NCBI GenBank assembly: GCA_900549005.1
Contig: URMT01000055.1
Span: 1-11,107, forward strand
Direction of reading: 5' to 3'
Source: an uncultured Eubacteriales bacterium
GTDB taxonomy: Bacteria; Bacillota; Clostridia; Christensenellales; Borkfalkiaceae
DNA length: 11,107 bases
Part shown: positions 5,829-11,107 of the stretch, piece after piece
Layout of the letters: each line of letters opens with the position of its first letter
Position numbering within the stretch: position 1 is the stretch's first letter
Notes under the pieces: model-generated
What the model saw: the letters and a program-made list of their open reading frames with translations, nothing else
Database searches by the model: none
Told to the model about the DNA's origin: nothing
Position numbers and translations under genes: made by a program

Positions 5829-6728
5829 TCAGCCGTCCTGCCTTTCGGTTGCCGACTTCCACAAAACGGCCACCGCGCCGGGGCCGACGTGCGAACCGAT
5901 TACGGGGCCCATTATGCTTACGTCGGGTCTGAAACCGACCTTCGCCTCTATCATCGAGGCAAGTTCGTTGGCCTCGTTTTCGGCGTCGGTATGTACCACC
6001 CAAATCAGCTCGTTTTCCTTTACGGGCGGGAATTTTTCCATCTTGTCGAGCGCGTAGGCAAAGGCGCGGCGCATTCCGCGCACCTTGTCTATCACGTTGA
6101 GCTTGCCCTCCTTTGAAAAGGAGAGTATGGGCTTTATGCCCAGCATAGTGCCCGCAATCGCCGAAAGGGACGAAACCCTGCCGCCGCGCTTTAAATAATA
6201 CAGGTCGTTTACGGCAATCATATACTGTATTTTAAGGCGCAGTCCCTTTACGTATTCCGCCGTCTCGGCGGCAGACCTTCCCTCGTCCCTCATTCTGAGC
6301 GCCTCTTTAACGAGAGCACCCTGGCCTATGGTGGCGGAGAGAGAGTCTATCGCATACACGTTGAACTTCGGAAAGCTCTTTTTAACTTCGGCCGCGGCCT
6401 TTTCGGCAACGGTGACCGTGGGCGAAAGACCGCTGGATATGGTGAAATGAACGACGTCTTCGGCCCCCTCTTCGGCAAGGCGGGTAAAGTGCGAAAGGTG
6501 GCTTTCGTAGTTGAGCATAGAGGTACGGGAAAGACTGCCCGAGCGCAGTTTGTTATAAAAATCGACGTACTGCGAATACTCGGTAAAATTATCCAACCCG
6601 CTTATAATGTTCCCGCCCTTATCCTCCATTGTGTAGGTAAGACTTACGAACTTGATGTCGTGTTCCTTTACGAACGAGGCATACAAATCGCAAGTGGAAT
6701 CTGTTGAAAGTGTAAATTTTTTATCCAT
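5829..6728 (-). CDS. DegV-family fatty-acid-binding protein
   Basis: DegV/EDD-fold proteins bind a fatty acid, and in Gram-positive bacteria FakB members present it to the kinase FakA for incorporation into phospholipid. The 299-aa product starts MDKKFTLSTDSTCDL, with the family's TDSTCDL lipid-phosphate loop. SGLSPTVTVAEKAA and IDSLSATIGQGALV follow in the middle. The C-terminal domain has LYYLKRGGRVSSLSA, IKPILSFSKEGKL and GPVIGSHVGPGAVAV. All are family hallmarks and the length is typical. An upstream ATG at 6818 is rejected because it lies in the -10 box. TTGGGG about 6-8 nt before the ATG is a modest ribosome site. No FakA neighbour is present. Confidence 0.92.
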   Translation of the reverse strand: MDKKFTLSTDSTCDLYASFVKEHDIKFVSLTYTMEDKGGNIISGLDNFTEYSQYVDFYNKLRSGSLSRTSMLNYESHLSHFTRLAEEGAEDVVHFTISSGLSPTVTVAEKAAAEVKKSFPKFNVYAIDSLSATIGQGALVKEALRMRDEGRSAAETAEYVKGLRLKIQYMIAVNDLYYLKRGGRVSSLSAIAGTMLGIKPILSFSKEGKLNVIDKVRGMRRAFAYALDKMEKFPPVKENELIWVVHTDAENEANELASMIEAKVGFRPDVSIMGPVIGSHVGPGAVAVLWKSATERQDG

Positions 6729-6816
6729 AAAACCCCAAATAAAAAAACCGTGCCGCAAAACTGTGGAGCGCGGCGGATTACCGGTATATTGCACTCCCGC
6801 ACGCGGCATTTTATTC

Positions 6817-6845
6817 ATTATAACCTATTTTTCGGGCAATTGCAA
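6817..6845 (-). promoter_or_regulatory. Promoter of the DegV gene
   Basis: On the minus strand TTGCAA (6840-6845) lies 17 nt from a perfect TATAAT (6817-6822). Transcription should start near 6810, giving a 5' untranslated region of about 82 nt. That leader is GC-rich and could fold (GTGCCGC with GCGGC near 6749-6778), but no known riboswitch is recognised. Confidence 0.8.
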
Positions 6846-6990
6846 CAAAAGGCGCAATCTATTTTTTCCGCCGTCGCTGCCGCCCGTATGCTCCCGCCTT
6901 TTTATGGCGGTTTGCAAACAATTTTTACGTACACACGGCGACTGCCCTGCCCGCAACGCGCCGCACACGCCCGCGGCAATGACCGCCCTT

Positions 6991-8412
6991 TTATTCAAGT
7001 TCAAACCACATAAAGTCGCAGGCGCCCTCGCCGTTATACCTGAAATAAAGCGCATACACGCCCTGCGGTTCTTTGAACGGCGCGCTGAAAACGCGCGCTT
7101 CACCCTCACACAGCACGCCGACGCGGGCAAGCTCGGCCCTGCCGTCGCTTACAATAAATTCGCCGCAGGCGCAGCCGCGCACTTCCATACTGATTTTATG
7201 CGCGCCCGCGGGCTTAAAATACTTAAAACCGCACACCGCACCTTCTTTTATGTTGGCGATATGCGCGTTTGCCTCCGTTTCGCCGTCGGCGCCGTCCTGG
7301 GTGAAGTAAGGATGAACGCCGCCTTTCGGGATATCCCCGCGCATAGTTCCCTGCCCGCTTTTAAGGATGCAGGCTATGTAGGCCGGATACCTGCCCGCGC
7401 CTTCGAGCGGGCCGCCGTTTAAACCGCAGCTCGTCATCTCGACCTGCGGAATTTTTCCGTCTTTTTCCACCTCTATGCGCTCGGCACACGCGCGGCGCGA
7501 AAAACTGTTGCCGTTCGTATGGCGGTGATAAAATACGTACCACCTGCCGCCTATCTTTTCCACCGAACCGTGGTTGTTGCCGATGTAACCGTTGCAATTA
7601 TTTTCGTCGGTGATGCCGAAAAGGCCTATGTCGCCGTTGGAAATAATGGTGCCGCCGAAGCGAAAAGGGCCTTCGGGCCTTTCCGCCAGGGCGTAACACA
7701 GTTCGTGCCCGTAGTATGACGACCATATGAAGCAGTACCTGCCCTCCACCTTGCGGATTGACGCCGCCTCGAAAAATTCGTGCCCTTCAAAGCCCGTCCC
7801 CGCCGAATTTGAGAACGAGGGAACAATCGGTATGCCTTCGCCGCGGATGGTGAGCATATCACTTTCCAACCTGTATACCCAGGCGTGAGTGTAAGTTTTG
7901 GGCACCTCCATAAGGTGGCGGGGCGGGTATGGGCAATAGCCCATATACAGCCGCACCTCGTCACCCTCGCACAGCACCGCGGGGTCGAAGGCGTACGGTT
8001 CGCCCGCGCGCGAAGAAAGCACGTGCCCGTCGGGAAAATGCACGTGGCCGTAAAACTGATATCTGCCGGCAGGGGTGTCGCACACGGCGACAGATATTAC
8101 GCTGACAAAGTCGAGCGCGTAATACAGATAGTATCTGCCGTCGGGTCCTCTGCACACGTCGGGCGCGAACAGCGCGTGGCTGCCGTCTGCGTTGAGCGGG
8201 TCCTGCGTGCGCCTGTAAATTACACCCTCGAAGCGCCAGCTCTTCAAATCATCGGTCGGGGCAGACCAGCACACATAATCGTTCATACAGAAGCTGTCTC
8301 CGCCGAACCTGTCGTGACTGCCGAAGAGGTATACCCTGTCGCCAAACACGTGCGGCTCGCCGTCGGGTATGTATTCGTAAGACGGCAAAAAGGGATTGTA
8401 AATCTGTTTCAT
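6991..8412 (-). CDS. GH43-family glycosidase with CBM6-like domain
   Basis: Predicted inverting beta-xylosidase or alpha-L-arabinofuranosidase acting on hemicellulose-derived oligosaccharides. The five-bladed propeller runs to about residue 330. IPDGEPHVFGDRVYLFGSHD holds the likely general base Asp17, AFDPAVL the pKa-modulating Asp143, and GHEFFEAASIR the likely acid Glu215; FAPDVCRGPDGRYYLYY is also typical. From about residue 350 to the end (473) there is a beta-rich carbohydrate-binding domain (ANIKEGAVCGFKYF, EVRGCACGEF, GVYALYFRYNG). There is no signal peptide, so it is cytoplasmic and would need imported oligosaccharides, but no transporter is in this window. The exact subfamily and substrate cannot be fixed here. 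No good terminator follows it before the degV promoter. Confidence 0.9.
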   Translation of the reverse strand: MKQIYNPFLPSYEYIPDGEPHVFGDRVYLFGSHDRFGGDSFCMNDYVCWSAPTDDLKSWRFEGVIYRRTQDPLNADGSHALFAPDVCRGPDGRYYLYYALDFVSVISVAVCDTPAGRYQFYGHVHFPDGHVLSSRAGEPYAFDPAVLCEGDEVRLYMGYCPYPPRHLMEVPKTYTHAWVYRLESDMLTIRGEGIPIVPSFSNSAGTGFEGHEFFEAASIRKVEGRYCFIWSSYYGHELCYALAERPEGPFRFGGTIISNGDIGLFGITDENNCNGYIGNNHGSVEKIGGRWYVFYHRHTNGNSFSRRACAERIEVEKDGKIPQVEMTSCGLNGGPLEGAGRYPAYIACILKSGQGTMRGDIPKGGVHPYFTQDGADGETEANAHIANIKEGAVCGFKYFKPAGAHKISMEVRGCACGEFIVSDGRAELARVGVLCEGEARVFSAPFKEPQGVYALYFRYNGEGACDFMWFELE

Positions 8413-8430
8413 ATTTTTACCAAATTATAT

Positions 8431-8446
8431 TTGCAAAATATTGCAA
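8431..8446. promoter_or_regulatory. Paired TTGCAA sites upstream of the GH43 gene
   Basis: TTGCAA at 8431-8436 and 8441-8446, each itself palindromic, are separated by 4 bp and lie 19-34 bp before the GH43 start codon, inside its predicted leader. A nearby pair TTGAAT (8463-8468) and ATTCAA (8479-8484) is inverted around 10 bp. These resemble regulator-binding sites, but no regulator is identified. A TATAAT on the minus strand (8424-8429) lacks a convincing -35 box. Confidence 0.3.
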
Positions 8447-8492
8447 TTTTAACAAGTTTTAATTGAATTGTTATAATTATTCAAATATTTGC

Positions 8493-8503
8493 ACGCCTGG
8501 CGT
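8493..8503. promoter_or_regulatory. Operator-like dyad at the GH43 transcription start
   Basis: ACGCC-T-GGCGT is a perfect inverted repeat lying just downstream of the start site predicted near 8505. A repressor bound here would block GH43 transcription, a common arrangement for LacI- or GntR-type control of sugar genes. The dyad is visible; its use is inferred. Confidence 0.35.
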
Positions 8504-8511
8504 CCAATTGA

Positions 8512-8540
8512 ATTATACTCTGTGTTGAATCAAATTTCAA
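8512..8540 (-). promoter_or_regulatory. Promoter of the GH43 gene
   Basis: On the minus strand TTGAAA (8535-8540), a 17-nt spacer and TATAAT (8512-8517). The predicted start near 8505 leaves a leader of about 93 nt before the ATG at 8412. This matches consensus far better than the TATAAT closer to the gene. Confidence 0.75.
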
Positions 8541-8613
8541 TACCAGAGGGCGATTAACTTTTATTTTTTGCGCGTTTTGCACTAAAACGGCTATTATTTA
8601 CAGGGCGGCGCGA

Positions 8614-8642
8614 TTGACAACGCGCGCCCGCGCGCGTATAAT
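8614..8642 (+). promoter_or_regulatory. Perfect consensus promoter of the membrane-protein gene
   Basis: TTGACA (8614-8619), exactly 17 nt of alternating GC-rich sequence, then TATAAT (8637-8642). The ATG starts seven bases after the -10 box, so the transcript is expected to begin at the start codon itself. Confidence 0.9.
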
Positions 8643-8648
8643 TGAGCT

Positions 8649-10109
8649 ATGATAAATATAAATAAAAAAGCAGCTTCGGTATGCGCAAAGGCGTTTGCCG
8701 CGGTGATGCTTGCCGCGGCGCTGGTACTCACCTTTACGCTGTCGGATTATTACATATTCAACAGAATAGCCGAGTTCGGCGCCTTTGCCGCAGTGCAGTG
8801 GATAAAAAAGGCGGGGCTGCTGCTTGTTGCGGGAGCGGTATTCTTCGGCAACAGGCGGTGCGCCGACAGCGCAAGGTACATAATTCCCGTCGCGGTGATA
8901 ATATCTTTCTGCACGTTCGGCTCCTTCTTCGACGTTACAAAACCCGCCGATTCTTCCGCGCAGGAGATTTACAACTCGATAAACCTGTTTATGCCAAAGG
9001 CCGCGCATATGGCGCTGTTCTTTACAGAGGGCACCTGTATGCTTGCCGCGTGTGCGTTGCTGTTTTTTGAATACGGCTTTGCCGTGCGGGCAGACAGCTT
9101 TATATACTTCGCCGCCGCAATAATCGCCGCGGTGCCGCTGAACGTGTTTGAAAACTTTTTCGACATAACGCTCATACCGCAAAACAGCTTTCTTCGGTTC
9201 AGAAACTTCACCGTGTGGCACTTTGTTGCCATTGCCGCGCTTGCGGGCGCAACAATCGGGGGTTATTACTTTTTAAAGAACAAGCCGAAAGACGAGCAAT
9301 ACCGCTGGCTGTGCGCCGCGGCGGGTGCGCTTTTGTTGCAGTACCACAGCAAAGACAGTATGGTTATGGGCGACGGGTATAACGTGTACCACACTGTTTT
9401 TGCGTGCATTCCGCTGTTTATATGTAATATAGGAGTATATATCTCCTCCCTCTCGGTATTTCTGAAAAAGAAGGTACTCTACGCAACGTCGTTCTTCGTG
9501 CACGCGGGCGGAGCAATCTCCGTATTCGTATACTTCGGCAAAGACAGTATGTCGAACTACGGAATATTTTGCAGTTACTCCATTCTGTACTTCTGCTTCA
9601 CGCACATATTCCTGTTTATGCTGTGCGTGCTTCCTTCCGCACTCGGAATGTACAGATTCAGAATAAAAGACTGCATTGTGCCGCTTGTATACTATTTTTG
9701 CGTAATAGTAATCGCCAGCATTGCAAGCGCGGCGGTCACGGGCTTTTCCATAAGGCTGGGGCTGGAAGGCGACGATATTATAATGCCCAACTATGCGTTC
9801 ACGCAGATAAATCCCCTGCCGTTCGAAGTGCCGCCCGTAATCGTGCTGAATTTGTGGGGCTACGAAATCAACGTGCTGTACGTACTTGGACTGTATGCGG
9901 CATATGTGGCCATCTTTTTCGCGTTCTACGGCTTTTACAGATTATTTCTGTTTGCGCGTATGCGCGTGCTTAATAAGTATGCGGCAAAGGGCGAGAGGCA
10001 GCCCGCCCGGCAGGAGGAGCGCGCCGACGACGAGGCCGCGGCCACACTGTTCCCCGACGAAGAAATGAACGACGCGCCGACAGGCGGCGAACAAAAAAAT
10101 GACGATTGA
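8649..10109 (+). CDS. Polytopic membrane protein, possibly YwaF/TMEM164-like
   Basis: A 486-aa integral membrane protein with about 11-12 hydrophobic segments, roughly at 12-31, 53-67, 77-95, 118-141, 149-167, 187-208, 218-232, 247-270, 277-296, 304-328, 342-366 and 408-434. A hydrophilic acidic tail (about 445-486, rich in Asp, Glu, Gln and Ala) follows. The second half (IPLFICN at 254-260, FFVHAGGAI, THIFLF, then NYAFTQINPLP near 381-391) recalls the bacterial YwaF and eukaryotic TMEM164 membrane fold; this is pattern recognition and unconfirmed. No transporter or enzyme motif is clear. There is no Shine-Dalgarno before the ATG, and the promoter position implies a leaderless mRNA. It is divergent from GH43 and 124 bp ahead of the GDPD gene. 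Function unknown. Confidence 0.85.
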   Translation: MININKKAASVCAKAFAAVMLAAALVLTFTLSDYYIFNRIAEFGAFAAVQWIKKAGLLLVAGAVFFGNRRCADSARYIIPVAVIISFCTFGSFFDVTKPADSSAQEIYNSINLFMPKAAHMALFFTEGTCMLAACALLFFEYGFAVRADSFIYFAAAIIAAVPLNVFENFFDITLIPQNSFLRFRNFTVWHFVAIAALAGATIGGYYFLKNKPKDEQYRWLCAAAGALLLQYHSKDSMVMGDGYNVYHTVFACIPLFICNIGVYISSLSVFLKKKVLYATSFFVHAGGAISVFVYFGKDSMSNYGIFCSYSILYFCFTHIFLFMLCVLPSALGMYRFRIKDCIVPLVYYFCVIVIASIASAAVTGFSIRLGLEGDDIIMPNYAFTQINPLPFEVPPVIVLNLWGYEINVLYVLGLYAAYVAIFFAFYGFYRLFLFARMRVLNKYAAKGERQPARQEERADDEAAATLFPDEEMNDAPTGGEQKNDD

Positions 10110-10110
10110 G

Positions 10111-10125
10111 GCGGCAATATGCCGC
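10111..10125. other. Small hairpin sharing a 13-mer with the apgM upstream region
   Basis: GCGGCA-ATA-TGCCGC is a perfect 6-bp dyad two bases after the membrane-protein stop. Its GCAATATGCCGCA (10114-10126) is identical to 4063-4075. A second hairpin follows: CCTTTTGAAT paired with ATTCAAAGG with one bulge (about 10145-10168). Neither has a terminator T-run, so the GDPD gene may be cotranscribed with the membrane-protein gene. Confidence 0.35.
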
Positions 10126-10233
10126 AACCAATTAAGGCCGACGTACCTTTTGAATAAAACATTCAAAGGCGCGCGGCGACTGAAAAATAACCACAACGCT
10201 TTTACGCGCGATAAAATTACGGGAGTACTGTAT

Positions 10234-10908
10234 ATGGAAATCGTAAAGAATAAGCTGAACGAAAATTTTATAAATTACCGCATAGCGCACAGGGGTCTGC
10301 ACAGCGACGGCGTGTGCGAAAACTCACTCGAAGCGTTCAGGCGGGCGATTGAAGCGGGATACGGCATAGAGCTGGACGTGCACCTTACGGCCGACGGCAA
10401 GCTGTGCGTGATACACGACTGTTACCTTTCGCGGATGACGGGAAAACCGGGCGTTGCAGAGCAGCTTACTTCGGAAGAACTCAAAGAATACAAGCTGAAA
10501 GACGGACAGCATATTCCTATGCTGCCCGAGGTTTTAGAGCTTGTTGCAGGGCGCGTGCCCATACTTATAGAGTTGAAATTCAGGCGCAGGTTCAACGAGG
10601 CGCAGGCCGACGAACTTTTGCGCGAGCTTGAAAATTATGCGTATAAAGATATGGTCGCCCTGCAATCGTTCCACCCCCTGGCGGTGAAATATTTAAAGGA
10701 ACACACCGCCGAATACCCCGTGGGATATCTGTGCTCTTACAGGCTGATTAGGAAGAAGCGCAGTTTTTTGAACTATATGCTGCGCACGCTGAAATTTTAC
10801 AGGTATATGCACGCCGACTTTATATCGTACGACATCACCTACCTTCCTAACAGATACGTGGCAAAAAAGAAAAAGCGGGGCTCAGGGTGCTGCAGTGCTG
10901 GACGGTGA
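10234..10908 (+). CDS. Glycerophosphodiester phosphodiesterase, 3' end frame-broken
   Basis: Hydrolyses glycerophosphodiesters to glycerol 3-phosphate and an alcohol; cytoplasmic, no signal peptide. IAHRGLHSD (17-25) holds catalytic His19, ENSLEAF starts at 29, and IELDV (45-49) has metal ligands Glu46 and Asp48. LCVIHD carries His61, and PILIELKF supplies the later Glu. GGGAG (10221-10225) is a good ribosome site 8 nt before the ATG, so this start is preferred to an earlier in-frame ATG at 10099. The frame ends after 224 codons in RGSGCCSAGR. The -1 frame across 10881-10910 reads LRVLQCWTVT, the conserved penultimate GDPD strand, so the frame is lost near 10863-10880. Even in that frame the last ~30-40 residues are replaced by unrelated sequence. 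Confidence 0.85.
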   Translation: MEIVKNKLNENFINYRIAHRGLHSDGVCENSLEAFRRAIEAGYGIELDVHLTADGKLCVIHDCYLSRMTGKPGVAEQLTSEELKEYKLKDGQHIPMLPEVLELVAGRVPILIELKFRRRFNEAQADELLRELENYAYKDMVALQSFHPLAVKYLKEHTAEYPVGYLCSYRLIRKKRSFLNYMLRTLKFYRYMHADFISYDITYLPNRYVAKKKKRGSGCCSAGR

Positions 10909-11020
10909 CGGGGCGGGGCGCGGGACGGGCATCGAGGCCGCCGTCGACGACATGGAACCGGGGGCGCTCGTAGGTGGCGGCGACGGCGAGGTTGCCCTCG
11001 ACCATGGTGCATGCGTTCAT
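10847..11020 (-). CDS. 5' part of an actinobacterial-looking gene, chimeric 3' end
   Basis: On the minus strand AAGGGAG lies 6 nt before an ATG at 11018-11020, opening a frame that begins MNACTMVEGNLAVAATYERP. Codons are strongly GC-ending, unlike the rest of the window. The frame runs into reversed GDPD sequence after about residue 38 and stops at 10847-10849, so only its first part is genuine. With an SOS box upstream, it may be the small SOS-induced gene found divergent from lexA in many Gram-positive genomes (YneA/LysM type). That identity is a guess; no LysM domain is reached in the part present. Confidence 0.4.
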   Translation of the reverse strand: MNACTMVEGNLAVAATYERPRFHVVDGGLDARPAPRPVTVQHCSTLSPAFSFLPRIC

Positions 11021-11107
11021 CTGTATCTCCCTTCGTCGAACTGACGACTGTAGGTATACCTTCCCGCGTGGACAAAAACCGACTGGCGCAAGAACGGGTG
11101 TTCGTAT
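10905..11107. other. Sequence of discordant origin at the right end
   Basis: From about 10905 the base composition turns GC-rich with GTCGAC/GGCGGC-type words, GDPD homology stops in mid-strand, and the only plausible gene points the other way with actinobacterial features. The join is near TGGACGGTGAC (10899-10909). Either a chimeric assembly at a contig end or a true recombination junction would produce this. Confidence 0.65.
11091..11104 (-). promoter_or_regulatory. Actinobacterial-type LexA (SOS) box
   Basis: Minus strand CGAAC-ACCC-GTTCT matches the CGAAC-N4-GTTCG operator of Gram-positive LexA in nine of ten arm positions. It lies about 70-85 nt ahead of the minus-strand start codon at 11020, a normal position for SOS control. 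No other such site was noticed in the window. Confidence 0.55.

Noticed and set aside
6894..6910. CCGCC/GGCGG hairpin as the GH43 terminator
   Set aside because: Only five base pairs and no T-run on the minus strand.
6652..7422. 256-codon plus-strand frame across the degV 5' end and the GH43 3' end
   Set aside because: It crosses two recognised minus-strand genes and the degV promoter and has no coding features.
8424..8429. Minus-strand TATAAT 11 bp before GH43 as its main promoter (a third near-leaderless gene)
   Set aside because: No acceptable -35 box at 16-18 nt; the TTGAAA-17-TATAAT further upstream is much better.
10099..10233. 45-codon N-terminal extension of GDPD
   Set aside because: It overlaps the membrane-protein stop, has no family similarity, and the ATG at 10234 has a good Shine-Dalgarno.
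10839..11075. 78-codon minus-strand frame starting at 11075
   Set aside because: Arg/Pro-rich shadow without a ribosome site; the frame from 11020 has a strong one and better codon use.

Overview
The window looks like bacterial chromosome from a Bacillota/Clostridia-type organism, probably an uncultured gut or rumen clostridium. The clues are moderate GC with frequent ATA isoleucine codons, sigma-A style promoters, a Firmicutes-type tmRNA, clostridial-looking LuxS, DegV and FruK proteins, and a cytoplasmic GH43 enzyme. The lineage is inferred. The last ~200 bp (about 10905-11107) look different: higher GC, actinobacterial codon use and an actinobacterial-type SOS box. The right end is probably a chimeric join or a recent insertion.

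Layout, left to right. (1) 1-552: a minus-strand tmRNA gene (ssrA, 94-478) with its promoter and terminator. (2) 570-2139: a 12-bp perfect inverted repeat separates the tmRNA promoter from a divergent plus-strand promoter. That promoter drives a possible 22-codon leader peptide, 1-phosphofructokinase (fruK) and an Sfp-type 4'-phosphopantetheinyl transferase, each overlapping the next by ATGA. (3) 2155-3996: a promoter placed so that transcription should begin at the start codon, then mtnN, luxS and ung as a tight operon. MtnN and LuxS carry out consecutive steps of SAH detoxification and AI-2 precursor formation. (4) 4041-5347: an archaeal-type cofactor-independent phosphoglycerate mutase. (5) 5348-5828: non-coding, holding a ~178-bp MITE/REP-like element, a strong hairpin terminator between convergent genes and three 29-bp-phased repeats. 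(6) 5829-8412: two minus-strand genes, a DegV-family lipid-binding protein and a GH43 glycosidase. (7) 8413-8648: a busy divergent regulatory region. (8) 8649-10109: a ~12-TM membrane protein driven by a perfect consensus promoter, again set for leaderless expression. (9) 10234-10908: a glycerophosphodiester phosphodiesterase whose reading frame breaks near its C-terminus at a dnaX-like A AAA AAG heptamer, just before the foreign-looking end.

Most genes are housekeeping: trans-translation, glycolysis/fructose use, carrier-protein activation, the activated methyl cycle, uracil repair, lipid handling and hemicellulose side-chain use. I see no clear new multi-gene system. The points most worth checking are two predicted leaderless genes with identical promoter-to-ATG geometry, the unusual tmRNA tag, the fruK leader ORF, the GDPD frameshift and the discordant right end.
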